64,000 nucleotides of DNA from Rhizobiaceae bacterium (GCA_025698895.1 JAILWO010000001.1:531001-595000); one strand, 5' to 3'. Positions 35,927 to 48,538 are shown, numbered from the stretch's first letter. A program made the numbers and translations. The notes: generated from the sequence alone by a model not told the origin.

Positions 35927-37036
35927 CCCTCCCCTATTCCCCCAAACCCTTCCCGTCTGTCCGCGATGCCGCAGATAATGATCCGCGATCACGCAGGCCA
36001 CCATCGCCTCGCCGATCGGCACGGCCCGTATCCCCACGCAGGGGTCGTGCCGGCCCTTGGTCATGATCTTGACGTCCTTTCCGTCTAGGTCCACGGACCG
36101 GCGCGGCGTCAGGATCGACGAGGTCGGCTTGACGGCGAAGCGCGCCACGATCGGCTGCCCCGTCGATATGCCGCCGAGAATGCCGCCGGCGTGGTTCGAC
36201 AGGAAGACCGGATTGCCGTCATTGCCCATGCGCATCTCGTCGCCATTGTCCTCGCCCGTGAGCCGCGCTGCCGCGAAACCCTCGCCGATCTCGACGCCCT
36301 TGACCGCGTTGATCGACATCAGCCCCGAGGCGATGTCCTGGTCGAGCTTGGCATAGACCGGCGCGCCCAGCCCCGCCGGAACGCCCTCGGCGACGATCTC
36401 CACGATCGCGCCGACCGAGGAACCGGCCTTGCGCACCGTGTCCAGATAATCCGAAAAGACCGGCACCGAGGCCGGATCGGGCGTGAAAAACGGATTGTCG
36501 GCCGCCTCGATGAAGTTCCAGTCCCAGTTCGCGCGGTCGATATCCTTCTCGCCGATCGCCACCACCGCGCCGTGCACCGAAAGTCCAGGCACCACGCGCC
36601 GCGCCAGCGCGCCGGCCGCGACGCGCGCCGCCGTCTCGCGGGCCGAGGAGCGGCCGCCACCGCGATAGTCGCGGATGCCGTATTTGGTCTGATAGGTCCA
36701 GTCGGCATGGCCCGGCCGGAACTGCCGCGCGATCTCGCCATAGTCCTTGGAGCGCTGGTCGACATTCTCGATCATCATCGAGACTGGCGTGCCGGTCGTC
36801 ACGAGTTCGTCGCCATCCTCCAGCACGCCGGACAGAACCCGCACCTGGTCGGGCTCGCGCCGCTGCGTGACGAAGCGCGACGTGCCGGGCCGGCGCCGGT
36901 CCAGCTCGTCCTGGATATCCTTGAGCCGGAAGCGGATGCCGGGCGGACACCCGTCGACCACGCAGCCGAGCGCGGGCCCGTGGCTTTCGCCCCAGGTGGT
37001 GACGCGGAACAGATGGCCGAACGTATTGTGAGACAT
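35918..37036 (-). CDS. aroC: Chorismate synthase
   Basis: A 372-residue FMN-dependent enzyme that converts EPSP to chorismate in the shikimate pathway. All three signatures are visible: [18 protein letters not shown] at the N-terminus, [18 protein letters not shown] in the middle and [14 protein letters not shown]-like [13 protein letters not shown] near the end. The extreme C-terminus (WGNRGGGQ and stop) is encoded inside an intergenic inverted repeat, which suggests the repeat moved into the 3' end and remodelled the tail. ATG 37036 is the usual family start ([16 protein letters not shown]). ribB follows on the same strand. Confidence 0.96.
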   Translation of the reverse strand: MSHNTFGHLFRVTTWGESHGPALGCVVDGCPPGIRFRLKDIQDELDRRRPGTSRFVTQRREPDQVRVLSGVLEDGDELVTTGTPVSMMIENVDQRSKDYGEIARQFRPGHADWTYQTKYGIRDYRGGGRSSARETAARVAAGALARRVVPGLSVHGAVVAIGEKDIDRANWDWNFIEAADNPFFTPDPASVPVFSDYLDTVRKAGSSVGAIVEIVAEGVPAGLGAPVYAKLDQDIASGLMSINAVKGVEIGEGFAAARLTGEDNGDEMRMGNDGNPVFLSNHAGGILGGISTGQPIVARFAVKPTSSILTPRRSVDLDGKDVKIMTKGRHDPCVGIRAVPIGEAMVACVIADHYLRHRGQTGRVWGNRGGGQ

Positions 37037-37107
37037 GGCTGCCGAGTTCTTTGACGGCCGCTTCTAGACTCCGCGGTCGCGCATTGGCAATCGCTTCGGC
37101 CGCGCGG

Positions 37108-37191
37108 CGGTCGGCAATAGGCATTCGCCAACCGTTATTCTCGGCAGCGTTCCGTCCACCGACCATCGACTGCTGGCCTGTCGACTGCCCT
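37108..37191. repeat. Degenerate intergenic inverted repeat (copy B)
   Basis: CGGTCGGCAATAGGCATTCG (37108-37127) matches the left arm of copy C almost exactly, and the stretch CCGACCATCGACTGC...GTCGACTGCCC on the right resembles its right arm in degraded form. It lies in the divergent aroC-efp promoter region. Confidence 0.5.
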
Positions 37192-37289
37192 GGAGCCGCT
37201 CTTGCGGGCTGTTGCCTCGCTCGCCGAATTGTGGTCTTGGGAGCGCCGAAACGCCCCTTTTCGCGGCGAAACGTCTCCGGAACACGTCA

Positions 37290-37856
37290 ATGGCAAAGAT
37301 CAACGGCAATGAAATCCGTCCCGGCAACGTCATCGAGCACGATGGCGGCCTGTGGGTGGCGGTCAAGACGAATGCGGTGAAGCCCGGCAAGGGCGGTGCC
37401 TACAATCAGGTCGAGCTGAAGAACCTCATCAACGGCACCAAGCTGAACGAGCGCTTCCGTGCCGCCGAGACGGTCGAGAAGGTGCGGCTCGAGCAGAAGG
37501 AATTCACCTATCTCTACGAGCAGGGCGACGCGCTCGTCTTCATGGACGCCGAAAGCTACGAGCAGCTCGAGCTCGACAAGGATTTCGTCGGCGAGCGCGC
37601 GGCCTTCCTGCAGGACGGCATGACGGTCACGGTCGAACTGCACGAGGAGCGCCCGATCGGCGTCTCCCTGCCCGACCACGTCACGCTGGAGATCACTGAG
37701 GCCGATCCCGTCGTCAAGGGTCAGACCGCCGCCTCGTCCTACAAGCCGGCCGTGCTTGAAAACGGTATCCGCGTCATGGTGCCGCCCTTCATTTCCTCGG
37801 GCGAGCGCATCGTCGTCGACACCAACGAGATCACCTATATCCGCCGCGCCGACTGA
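37290..37856 (+). CDS. efp: Translation elongation factor P
   Basis: A 188-residue, three-beta-domain factor that enters the ribosomal E site and rescues ribosomes stalled on proline stretches. The start [20 protein letters not shown] is typical, and the modified lysine is Lys34 in [12 protein letters not shown], the lysylation site. The conserved [20 protein letters not shown] and the C-terminal [17 protein letters not shown] complete the fold. The start at 37290 is preceded by a normal leader. Neither epmA nor epmB is in the window. Confidence 0.96.
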   Translation: MAKINGNEIRPGNVIEHDGGLWVAVKTNAVKPGKGGAYNQVELKNLINGTKLNERFRAAETVEKVRLEQKEFTYLYEQGDALVFMDAESYEQLELDKDFVGERAAFLQDGMTVTVELHEERPIGVSLPDHVTLEITEADPVVKGQTAASSYKPAVLENGIRVMVPPFISSGERIVVDTNEITYIRRAD

Positions 37857-37867
37857 GGCGGCAGATC

Positions 37868-37920
37868 GATAGTCGGCAATCGGCATTCGTATCCGAATAC
37901 CGACTGCCGACTGCCTATTC
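37868..37920. repeat. Intergenic inverted repeat (copy C) between efp and suhB
   Basis: Left arm GATAGTCGGCAATCGGCATTCG (37868-37889, given in full only here) pairs imperfectly with 37893-37920, which reads GAATACCGACTGCCGACTGC and onward to CCTATTC. It belongs with copies A and B and fills most of the 85 bases between efp and suhB. Confidence 0.6.
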
Positions 37921-37941
37921 CCGAAAGCCGAAGGCGACGAA

Positions 37942-38742
37942 ATGCCCCGCTCAGCTCTGATGAACGTGATGGTGCAGGCCGCCATGAAGGCGGGCCGCTC
38001 GCTGGCGCGCGATTTCGGCGAGGTGCAGAACCTGCAGGTCTCGCTCAAGGGTCCGGGCGACTATGTCAGCCAGGCCGACCGCAAGGCCGAGGAGATCATC
38101 CATGCCGAACTGTCGCGCGCACGCCCCGGCTACTCTTTCCTGATGGAAGAGCGGGGAGAGATCGAGGGCGACGATCCGCAGCATCGTTGGATCGTCGATC
38201 CGCTGGACGGCACGACCAACTTCCTGCACGGCATTCCCCTGTTCGCGATCTCGATCGCGCTCGAGCGCCAGGGCGAGCTTGTCGCGGGCGTGATCTACAA
38301 TCCGGCCATGGACGAGCTCTACACGGCCGAGCGCGGCGGCGGCGCCTTCATGAATGACCGGCGCATGCGCGTGGCGGCGCGCTCGAAGCTGGTCGATTCC
38401 GTTGTCGGCACCGGCATTCCCCATCTCGGGCGCGGGCGGCACGGCCAGTTCCTGATCGACCTGCGCAACGTCATGGGCGAGGTCTCGGGCGTCCGCCGCA
38501 TGGGCGCCGCCTCGCTTGATCTGGCTTATGTGGCGGCCGGCCGTCTCGACGGCTTCTGGGAGGATTCGCTGGCGCCCTGGGACATGGCGGCCGGCATGCT
38601 GATGATCCGCGAGGCCGGCGGCTTCGTCAGCGACCGCGACGGCAAGGCCGGGATTTTCGAGGCAGGTTCGATCGTGGCCGGCAACGAGGCAATCCACCGC
38701 GCGCTCCTCAAGCGCCTGGCGATGGTGCCGGCGAAGCCATAG
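37942..38742 (+). CDS. suhB: Inositol monophosphatase family protein SuhB
   Basis: A 266-residue lithium-sensitive-phosphatase-type enzyme. The metal-binding motifs are EERGEIEG (glutamate), WIVDPLDGTTNFLHGIP and, late in the chain, APWDMAAGMLMIREAGG. It removes phosphate from inositol-1-phosphate; in many bacteria SuhB also takes part in rRNA transcription. It begins MPRSALMNVMVQAAMKAGR, the usual rhizobial start, 85 bases after efp. A suhB RNA motif is described upstream of this gene in alphaproteobacteria, but the gap here is filled by an inverted repeat and I do not see it clearly. Confidence 0.92.
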   Translation: MPRSALMNVMVQAAMKAGRSLARDFGEVQNLQVSLKGPGDYVSQADRKAEEIIHAELSRARPGYSFLMEERGEIEGDDPQHRWIVDPLDGTTNFLHGIPLFAISIALERQGELVAGVIYNPAMDELYTAERGGGAFMNDRRMRVAARSKLVDSVVGTGIPHLGRGRHGQFLIDLRNVMGEVSGVRRMGAASLDLAYVAAGRLDGFWEDSLAPWDMAAGMLMIREAGGFVSDRDGKAGIFEAGSIVAGNEAIHRALLKRLAMVPAKP

Positions 38743-38942
38743 CCGCCGACATCCTGTACCGGTATATCACTGCGATCTCGAGGCGGTTCTGCCCCGGATC
38801 TGGTCCGGCACTTGCCGCGCCGGCTGGTGACGCGATGCTAGATCGGAGACACGAGCCTGTCTTCCCCTCCTTCCAATCTCGTCACAATTCCGGTTAGTTT
38901 CGCAGGCAGATTCAACCGGCGGGCATAATCGGGGTTTTGCGC

Positions 38943-39965
38943 ATGGCATGGTTCAGATCGGCTAACGCCGAAGGAGAAAATTCGGCGCGCGGATTCGATC
39001 CCTACCGGCTGTCGAGCCCCCAGGTCTTCCTGCTTTCGATGCTGATTTTCCTGGCGATCTCCGGCTTCGTCAGCGCGATCCTCTACAGGCAGATATCGTC
39101 TGCCTTCGCCACCAATCCCGGTCTCAACGGGCTCATTCTCGGCGTGCTCGCGGTCGGCATACTGCTGGCTTTCGTGCAGGTGGGGCGGCTTTTCCGCGAA
39201 GTGCGCTGGGTCAATTCCTTTCGCGCCGGACAGGAGGCGAACGAGCCGGTCCTGCTGGCGCCGATGAAGGCGCTGCTCGGCCGTTCGGCCACCACGGCGC
39301 TGTCGACCACGTCGCTGAGGTCGATCCTCGATTCGATCGCCACCCGTCTCGACGAGAGCCGCGACATCTCGCGCTATCTGATCGGGCTGCTGGTCTTTCT
39401 TGGCCTGCTCGGGACCTTCTGGGGATTGCTGGGCACGATCGGCTCGATCGGCCAGACGATCCAGTCGCTCGACCCCGCCTCCGGCGACGCCAACGATGTG
39501 CTGGATTCCCTGAAAGCGGGCCTGTCGGCGCCACTGGCCGGCATGGGCACCGCGTTTTCGTCCTCGCTCTTCGGCCTGGCCGGCTCGCTGGTGCTGGGCT
39601 TTCTCGACCTCCAGGCCGGCCGCGCCCAGAACCGCTTCTATGTCGAGCTGGAGAACTGGCTGTCCTCTGTGACGGACCTGGGCTCCGACTTCGCCGCCGA
39701 AACCGCCAAGGCCGCGTCTTCCTCCGAGGAGATCAAGATCATGTCGGAGCGGCTGCGCACCTTGCAGGAATCGGGCGGCTCCAACCAGCGCGTGGCGCAG
39801 GCCATGGCCAATCTGGCCGACGGTATTTCGGGCCTCGTCAAGAACATGCGCTCCGAGCAGCAGATGATGCGCGACTGGGTCGAGGCCCAGTCCGACGAGC
39901 AGCGAGAGATGCGCGAGACGCTGGAGAAGCTGACCCGGACGCTCGAACAGCGGAAGGACGCCTGA
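38943..39965 (+). CDS. MotA/TolQ/ExbB-like proton channel protein
   Basis: A 340-residue inner-membrane protein with an N-terminal pair of helices (residues 29-80) and a second pair (YLIGLLVFLGLLGTFWGLLG and PLAGMGTAFSSSLFGLAGSL) that has the MotA/TolQ/ExbB channel signature. The C-terminal 110 residues are cytoplasmic and helical. It is directly followed, one base away, by an OmpA/MotB-type protein, so the two form a stator-like unit that may use the proton gradient to pull on the cell wall. No flagellar genes are near. The TTG two codons upstream is a less likely start. The role is unknown. Confidence 0.82.
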   Translation: MAWFRSANAEGENSARGFDPYRLSSPQVFLLSMLIFLAISGFVSAILYRQISSAFATNPGLNGLILGVLAVGILLAFVQVGRLFREVRWVNSFRAGQEANEPVLLAPMKALLGRSATTALSTTSLRSILDSIATRLDESRDISRYLIGLLVFLGLLGTFWGLLGTIGSIGQTIQSLDPASGDANDVLDSLKAGLSAPLAGMGTAFSSSLFGLAGSLVLGFLDLQAGRAQNRFYVELENWLSSVTDLGSDFAAETAKAASSSEEIKIMSERLRTLQESGGSNQRVAQAMANLADGISGLVKNMRSEQQMMRDWVEAQSDEQREMRETLEKLTRTLEQRKDA

Positions 39966-39966
39966 C

Positions 39967-40998
39967 ATGGCGCTGGCGCGCGCCCGCCGCCGCGACCGCG
40001 GGGTCGACTATTGGCCCGGCTTCGTCGACGCCCTGTCGACGCTGCTCCTGGCCATCATGTTCCTGCTGTCGGTCTTCGTGCTGGCGCAGTTCCTTTTGTC
40101 GCGCGAGATTTCCGGCAAGGACGAGGTGCTCACCCGCCTCAACTCGCAGATCAATGAACTGACCCAGCTTCTGGCGCTCGAACAATCCAATTCGCAGGAT
40201 CTGGAAGACCAGCTCGCCAACCTCCAGGCCTCGCTGGCCGAGGCCGAGGGCGAGCGCTCGCGGCTGGAGGAAATCCTCGCGCGCGGCACCGGCGCCAGCG
40301 ACGAAGCCAAGGCGCGCATTTCCGATCTCACCACCGACCTCGACGACGAGCGCCGCATAAGCCAGCGCGCGCTCAATCAGGTCGATCTGCTCAACCGCCA
40401 GATCTCGGCGCTGAGGACCCAGATCGCCGCGCTTGAATCGGCGCTCGACGTATCCGAGCAGCGCGACCGCGAATCCAACGCCAAGATCGCCGATCTCGGC
40501 CGCCGCCTCAACGTGGCGCTCGCCCAGCGCGTGCAGGAGCTCAACCGCTACCGGTCCGACTTCTTCGGACGGCTGCGCGAGATCCTGTCCGACCGCGAGA
40601 ACATCCGCATCGTCGGCGACCGTTTCGTCTTTCAGTCCGAGGTGCTGTTTCCGACCGGCTCCGAGCAGATCAACGAGGCAGGACGCCAGGAAATGCGCAA
40701 GCTCGCCGACGCCATCCTCGACCTCCAGCGCGAAATCCCGCCCGAGATCAACTGGGTGCTCCGGGTCGACGGCCATACCGACAACGTGCCGCTATCCGGC
40801 ACCGGCCGCTATCGCGATAATTGGGAACTGTCCACCGCGCGCGCGACCTCCGTGGTCAAGTTCCTGATCGAGAACGGCGTTCCGGCCGAGCGTCTGGTTG
40901 CCGCCGGCTTCGGTGAGTTCCAGCCGCTCGATCCGGCTGACACGCCCGAGGCCCGCGACCGCAACCGCCGCATCGAACTCAAGCTGACCGAGCGGTAG
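39967..40998 (+). CDS. OmpA/MotB-domain peptidoglycan-binding protein
   Basis: A 343-residue protein with one transmembrane helix near residues 19-43 (PGFVDALSTLLLAIMFLLSV), as in MotB, then about 150 residues of coiled coil (NEL..LLALEQSNSQDLEDQL, LNRQISALRTQIAALESAL) and a C-terminal OmpA domain. The peptidoglycan loop VDGHTDNVPLSGTGRYRDNW and NRRIELKLTE are intact. Together with the MotA-like protein it would span the inner membrane and anchor to the wall. The long coiled coil sets it apart from flagellar MotB. The pair resembles ZorAB only in general layout. Confidence 0.85.
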   Translation: MALARARRRDRGVDYWPGFVDALSTLLLAIMFLLSVFVLAQFLLSREISGKDEVLTRLNSQINELTQLLALEQSNSQDLEDQLANLQASLAEAEGERSRLEEILARGTGASDEAKARISDLTTDLDDERRISQRALNQVDLLNRQISALRTQIAALESALDVSEQRDRESNAKIADLGRRLNVALAQRVQELNRYRSDFFGRLREILSDRENIRIVGDRFVFQSEVLFPTGSEQINEAGRQEMRKLADAILDLQREIPPEINWVLRVDGHTDNVPLSGTGRYRDNWELSTARATSVVKFLIENGVPAERLVAAGFGEFQPLDPADTPEARDRNRRIELKLTER

Positions 40999-41004
40999 AC
41001 GCGC

Positions 41005-41361
41005 TCAGATGCCCAGCATCAGCGCCCCGAGCGCGAGCAGCGCCGGCAGCGCTTGCGCCAACAGGATACGGATCGACACGGTCGCCGAGCCGAACAGGCC
41101 CGCCGCCAGGACGCACAGAAGAAAGAAGACCGTGATCGCGTTGCCGTCCGGCTGGCCGAGCCACAGCCCCCAGAACAGGCCGGCGGCCAGAAAGCCGTTA
41201 TAGAGACCCTGGTTCGCGGCCAGGGCCCGCGTCTGCTCGGCGAACTCCGCCGTGGTGCCGAAGGTCGCGCGGCCGAGCGGCTTGGTCCAGAAGATCATCT
41301 CCAGCGCCATGAACCAGACATGCAGCGCCGCGACGATGACGGTGAAGATGGTGGCAAACAT
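41005..41361 (-). CDS. DUF1304 family membrane protein
   Basis: A 118-residue protein with four transmembrane helices. It carries the DUF1304 pattern: an N-terminal helix with HVWFMALEMIFWTKP, then ANQGLYNGFLAAGLFWGL and a last pair of helices with VSIRILLAQALPALLAL. The function is unknown. It converges on the OmpA-type gene with six bases between stops, and the 177 bases between it and the divergent FAD dehydrogenase gene hold only promoters. Confidence 0.85.
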   Translation of the reverse strand: MFATIFTVIVAALHVWFMALEMIFWTKPLGRATFGTTAEFAEQTRALAANQGLYNGFLAAGLFWGLWLGQPDGNAITVFFLLCVLAAGLFGSATVSIRILLAQALPALLALGALMLGI

Positions 41362-41538
41362 TCGGCTCCCTCCAGCCTGCCGCTGGACTATTCACGGGAG
41401 GATGCGGTTTCGCAAGCGGAACGTACCCCTTTCGCGGCAAAGGCCGTGGATCTGGCCCGACGATCGCGAATTTCGTGACCGGACAAGCATTGCGCCGATC
41501 CTCGCGCCGCCTAGGATGGCGCCAGCAGGGAGGGGCCG

Positions 41539-43194
41539 ATGAGCGATGCGGATGCGATCATTGTGGGAGCGGGGCTGGCGGGCCTGGTCGCGGCCGCGGA
41601 GATGGCCGATGCCGACCGACAGGTAATCTTGCTGGAGCAGGAGGGCGACAACTCGATCGGCGGCCAGGCCTTCTGGTCGCTCGGCGGCCTGTTCATGATC
41701 GACACGCCCGAGCAGCGCCGGCTGCGCATCCGCGACAGCATCGAACTCGCCCGGCAGGACTGGATGGGATCAGCGGGCTTCGACCGCCCCGAGGATCATT
41801 GGCCACGGCAAACGGCCGAAGCCTATCTGGAATTCGCCGCGGGCGAGATGCGCTCCTGGCTTCATGGCATGGGCATGCGCTGGTTTCCCGTGGTCGGCTG
41901 GGCCGAGCGTGGCGGCGGCGCGGCGCATGGCCACGGCAATTCCGTGCCGCGCTTTCACATCACATGGGGCACCGGCCCCGGCGTCGTCGAACCCTTCGAA
42001 CGGCGTGTGCGCGAACACATCCAGGCCGGTCGGATCGCCTTCAAGACCCGCCACAAGGCCGACCGGCTGGTGAAGACGAACGGCGCCGTCACCGGCGTCA
42101 CGGGAGAAGTCCTGGAACCCTCCACTGTCGAACGTGGCCAGGCATCCAGCCGCCAAGCGGCTGGAAAATTCGAATATTCGGCCGGCGCGGTGATCGTGAC
42201 GACGGGCGGGATCGGCGGCGACTTCGACCGGGTGCGCAAGCAGTGGCCGGTGGACCGGCTTGGCCCGGCGCCGAAATCGATGGTCGCCGGCGTCCCGGCC
42301 CATGTCGATGGCCGCATGATTACAGTTGCCGAGGAAGCCGGCGCCTCGGTCATCGGCAAGGACCGCATGTGGCACTATACCGAAGGCGTGAGGAACTGGT
42401 CGCCGATCTGGGCCAATCACGGCATCCGCATCCTGCCCGGTCCTTCCTCCATCTGGTTCGACGCGACCGGCGAGCGCCTTCCCGCACCCTGCCTGCCGGG
42501 CTTCGACACCATGTCCACCTTGCGGCACATCCTGTCGACCGGGCATGAATGGTCGTGGTTCGTGCTGACCCAGTCGATCATCGAGAAGGAGTTCGCCCTC
42601 TCGGGATCGGAGCAGAACCCCGATTTCACGTCGAAAAGCTGGCGGGAAGTCCTGAAAAGCCGGCGTGGCAAGGGCGCGCCGCCGCCGGTCGAGGCCTTCA
42701 AGAAGCATGGCGAGGATTTCGTCGTGCGTGACGATTTCGCCTCGCTCGTCGACGGTATGAACGCGCTGACCGGCGGCACGCCCCGCCTGGACCACGACCG
42801 GCTGAAGGCCCAGATAGAGGCGCGCGACCGCGAGATCGTCAATCCCTTCTCCAAGGATGCGCAGATAACCGCCATCCGTGGCGCGCGGGCCTATCTCGGC
42901 GATCGGCTGATCCGTACGGCCCGGCCCCACCGCATCCTTGACCCGGCGCACGGGCCGCTGATCGCGGTCAGGCTTCACATACTCACCCGCAAGACGCTCG
43001 GCGGCATCCACACAGATCTCGACGGCCGCGTGCTCGATGGCGCGGGCGAGCCGATCGCCGGCCTCTACGCGGCCGGCGAGGCGGCCGGCTTCGGCGGCGG
43101 CGGCTATCATGGCTACAATGCGCTTGAAGGAACCTTCCTTGGCGGCTGCATCTTCTCCGGACGCAATGCCGGCCGCGCCGCCGCGCGCGGCTGA
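41539..43194 (+). CDS. FAD-binding dehydrogenase of the fumarate reductase / ketosteroid dehydrogenase type
   Basis: A 551-residue flavoprotein. The N-terminus is a dinucleotide fold (AIIVGAGLAGLVAAAEMADA, then GGQAFWSLGG), and near the end GGIHTDLDGRVLDGAGEPIAGLYAAGEAAGFGGGGYHG closes the FAD site. The central substrate domain is of the fumarate reductase/KstD class, enzymes that remove or add hydrogen across a carbon double bond. Relatives are simply called FAD-binding dehydrogenases; steroid use is unproven. An M20 peptidase gene follows after 21 bases, probably in the same operon. Confidence 0.84.
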   Translation: MSDADAIIVGAGLAGLVAAAEMADADRQVILLEQEGDNSIGGQAFWSLGGLFMIDTPEQRRLRIRDSIELARQDWMGSAGFDRPEDHWPRQTAEAYLEFAAGEMRSWLHGMGMRWFPVVGWAERGGGAAHGHGNSVPRFHITWGTGPGVVEPFERRVREHIQAGRIAFKTRHKADRLVKTNGAVTGVTGEVLEPSTVERGQASSRQAAGKFEYSAGAVIVTTGGIGGDFDRVRKQWPVDRLGPAPKSMVAGVPAHVDGRMITVAEEAGASVIGKDRMWHYTEGVRNWSPIWANHGIRILPGPSSIWFDATGERLPAPCLPGFDTMSTLRHILSTGHEWSWFVLTQSIIEKEFALSGSEQNPDFTSKSWREVLKSRRGKGAPPPVEAFKKHGEDFVVRDDFASLVDGMNALTGGTPRLDHDRLKAQIEARDREIVNPFSKDAQITAIRGARAYLGDRLIRTARPHRILDPAHGPLIAVRLHILTRKTLGGIHTDLDGRVLDGAGEPIAGLYAAGEAAGFGGGGYHGYNALEGTFLGGCIFSGRNAGRAAARG

Positions 43195-43215
43195 TCAAGA
43201 ACGCGGAGTTTTTCC

Positions 43216-44364
43216 ATGGACCTGACCAATCGCGACATCGTCGACCTCGTCGAGTTTCGCCAGACCCTGCATCGTTTTCCCGAGATCTCCGGCGAGGAGG
43301 AGCAGACCGCGCTGCGCGTGGTGGACTTCCTGACGCCATGCGAACCCGACACGGTGCTGACCGGCATGGGCGGACACGGCGTCGCCGCCGTCTTCAACGG
43401 CGAGGCGCCCGGCCCGACATTGCTGTTCCGTTCGGAGCTCGACGCATTGCCGATCGAGGAACTGTCCGGCGTCGCGCATTCCTCCGAAGTGCCGGGCAAG
43501 TCGCATATGTGCGGCCATGACGGGCACACCGCGATTCTGGCGGCGATGGCGCGCGCGCTCGGCCGCCGACGACCCGCCAAAGGCCGCGTGGTGCTTATGT
43601 TCCAGCCGGCCGAGGAAACGGGCGCAGGGGCGGCGGGCGTCACCGCCGATCCGCGATATGCCGCGATCGCGCCCGATTATGCCCTGTCCCTGCACAATTT
43701 TCCCGGCACGCCGCTTGGCCATGTCCGCATCAGGGATGGCGTCGTGGCCTGCGCCTCGCGCGGCATGCGCACCGTGCTGACCGGCAAGACCGCCCATTCC
43801 TCGATGCCCGAGACCGGCACCTCGCCGATGCAGGCCGTGAGCCGGCTCATGCCGCGCCTGGGCGCGCTCGGCCAGGGAACGTTCGGCGACGAGGATTTCG
43901 CCATGGCGACCGTCACCCATTGCTCGATGGGCGAAGCGGTCTTCGGGATCGCGCCGGGACAGGCCGAAATCTGGACGACGCTCCGGACCCGCCGCGATGA
44001 TCGCATGGCGGACCTGTGCCGCCAGGCCGAGCTTCTTGTCGCCGAGGCGGCGGCGGAAGCCGGCCTGTCGCATTCGGTCGATTATCACGAGATTTTCGTG
44101 GCCAGCGTCAACGCGCCCGAAGCGGCGACCCTGCTGCGCGAGGCGCTGGACGCGGAAGGGATACCGCACGACGAAGAAGGTCTGCCGATGCGCGCCTCGG
44201 AAGATTTCGGCCTGTTCGGGCGGGGAGCCAAGTCGGCGATGATGTTTCTAGGCTCAGGGCAAACGCATCCGGCGCTGCACAATCCCGACTACGACTTTCC
44301 CGACGAGTTGATACCGATCGGCGCGCGTGTCTTCCTGTGCGTGGTCGACACGATGCTTGGCTGA
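43216..44364 (+). CDS. M20 family amidohydrolase (aminoacylase/hippurate-hydrolase type)
   Basis: A 382-residue zinc amidohydrolase that removes acyl groups from amino acids or related amides. Zinc ligands are in MCGHDGHTAIL and FQPAEETGAGA, followed by the ALSLHNFPGTPLGHV segment and the lid domain with MRTVLTGKTAHSSMPETG; the final histidine is in LGSGQTHPALHNPDYDFPDE. It starts 21 bases after the FAD dehydrogenase and is probably cotranscribed. The real substrate is unknown; peptidase activity is unlikely given the family. Confidence 0.87.
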   Translation: MDLTNRDIVDLVEFRQTLHRFPEISGEEEQTALRVVDFLTPCEPDTVLTGMGGHGVAAVFNGEAPGPTLLFRSELDALPIEELSGVAHSSEVPGKSHMCGHDGHTAILAAMARALGRRRPAKGRVVLMFQPAEETGAGAAGVTADPRYAAIAPDYALSLHNFPGTPLGHVRIRDGVVACASRGMRTVLTGKTAHSSMPETGTSPMQAVSRLMPRLGALGQGTFGDEDFAMATVTHCSMGEAVFGIAPGQAEIWTTLRTRRDDRMADLCRQAELLVAEAAAEAGLSHSVDYHEIFVASVNAPEAATLLREALDAEGIPHDEEGLPMRASEDFGLFGRGAKSAMMFLGSGQTHPALHNPDYDFPDELIPIGARVFLCVVDTMLG

Positions 44365-44515
44365 GTCTCTCCATCCGGCTCCGACCCGACCGTCCGCCTG
44401 CCGTCGCGAGGGGTGGCGTCGACGGTCGATCGCAACAACCGTCGGTTCGGGTGGGACATGTGAATAAAATCCGGTGACGCCGCCAGCAAAACCGGTGCAA
44501 CCCGGATCCACACGC

Positions 44516-44633
44516 CCCTCACCCTTACCCTCTCCCCGCATGCGGGGAGAGGGAGGCCTCGACGCTGGCGCCAGCCCATGCGAGGCGAGCGCGACATCGA
44601 CGTCCCCTCTCCCCGTCCTTCACGGGGAGAGGG
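44516..44633. repeat. Tandem palindromic intergenic repeats next to the IS110 element
   Basis: Two palindromes, CCTCTCCCCGCA-TGCGGGGAGAGG at 44530 onward and CCCTCTCCCCG-tccttca-CGGGGAGAGGG at 44614-44633, are flanked on the left by CCCCTCACCCTTACCC (44516-44531). The same word occurs inverted at 45751-45769, right after the insertion element. This is a REP-like element of the type frequent in rhizobia. Confidence 0.75.
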
Positions 44634-44646
44634 ACTGTCTTGGCTG

Positions 44647-47744
<3,098 letters not shown>

Positions 47745-47954
47745 CGCCTCCGCTCTCCTCGCGGCCGGGCGTCGCGGGCCGGCGGAATCCGCGCCTGGCC
47801 GTCTTGTGATTGATGACGCCCTCATGTATAGGGCTCGCCGACCGATTTTGAACCCGTACAGTCCGCCGGACCGGGCTTCAAGCACAGCCACATGGGTGAC
47901 ATCGCCGCAGGCCGCCGCCTGCACGGCACCCTTCGCAAAGCCAGGACAGGACCG

Positions 47955-48176
47955 ATGAAGGCCGATATCCATCCCAACTACCACACGATCAAAGTCGTCA
48001 TGACCGATGGCTCGGAATACACCACCAAGTCGACCTGGGGGGCCGAGGGCGACACGCTGCATCTCGACATCGACCCGCGCACGCATCCGGCCTGGACCGG
48101 CGGCCAGCAGACGCTGCTCGACCGCGGCGGCCGGTTGTCGAAGTTCAAGAAGCGCTATGAGGGCCTCGGCATTTGA
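47955..48176 (+). CDS. rpmE: 50S ribosomal protein L31
   Basis: A 73-residue ribosomal protein that sits at the bridge between the subunits. The start [19 protein letters not shown] is the family's. It lacks the four zinc-binding cysteines of the C+ form, so it is the zinc-independent form normal in this group. The region after the start, with [12 protein letters not shown] at the end, is complete. A hairpin terminator follows 30 bases after the stop. It stands alone, divergent from the ABC exporter. Confidence 0.95.
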   Translation: MKADIHPNYHTIKVVMTDGSEYTTKSTWGAEGDTLHLDIDPRTHPAWTGGQQTLLDRGGRLSKFKKRYEGLGI

Positions 48177-48206
48177 GCCGGCGCTGCACGAATCTTTCAG
48201 TCAGAA

Positions 48207-48227
48207 CCCCGCTCCGGCGGGGTTTTT
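48207..48227 (+). terminator. Terminator of rpmE
   Basis: Six-base arms CCCCGC / GCGGGG with a TCCG tetraloop, then five T. The inverse orientation may also serve the converging SelW-like gene. Confidence 0.88.
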
Positions 48228-48244
48228 CTTTGCTGGATGAACCC

Positions 48245-48538
48245 TCAGCGATCGACATGCCCAAGCGGCCGGTCCGGCCACACATGGTCGCGCACCTTCT
48301 GCTTGAGCACCTTGGCTTCCGGGAAGCCGCCGTCGCGCTTGCGCTCCCAGATGGTTTCGCCGTCGAGTGAAATCTCGAAGATGCCGCCGCTTCCGGGCAC
48401 CAGAGCCACCTCACCGATATCCTGCCCGAAGGTCGACAGAAGCTCCTGCGCCATCCAGGCCGCGCGCAGAAGCCACTGGCACTGAGTGCAATAGGTGATG
48501 GCGATGCGCGGCCGCGCCGCTTCGTCGCCTGTTTTCAC
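48245..48538 (-). CDS. SelT/SelW/SelH (Rdx) family protein
   Basis: A 97-residue thioredoxin-like protein with the CxxC pair in [16 protein letters not shown], the family's redox motif (selenocysteine in eukaryotic members, plain cysteine here). [20 protein letters not shown] and the C-terminal [15 protein letters not shown] match the family. It is probably a cytoplasmic thiol-redox protein of unknown partner. The start is GTG, overlapping the yebC stop by four bases (GTGA), so it is translationally coupled to yebC. Confidence 0.88.
   Translation of the reverse strand: MKTGDEAARPRIAITYCTQCQWLLRAAWMAQELLSTFGQDIGEVALVPGSGGIFEISLDGETIWERKRDGGFPEAKVLKQKVRDHVWPDRPLGHVDR

Noticed and set aside
37857-37941. 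suhB RNA motif
   Set aside because: The space before suhB is occupied by an inverted repeat of the A/B/C family, and I could not find the known motif.
38943-40998. Zorya defence system (ZorA/ZorB)
   Set aside because: The channel and OmpA-type genes resemble ZorAB in layout only. No ZorC, ZorD or ZorE gene follows, and the neighbours are housekeeping genes.
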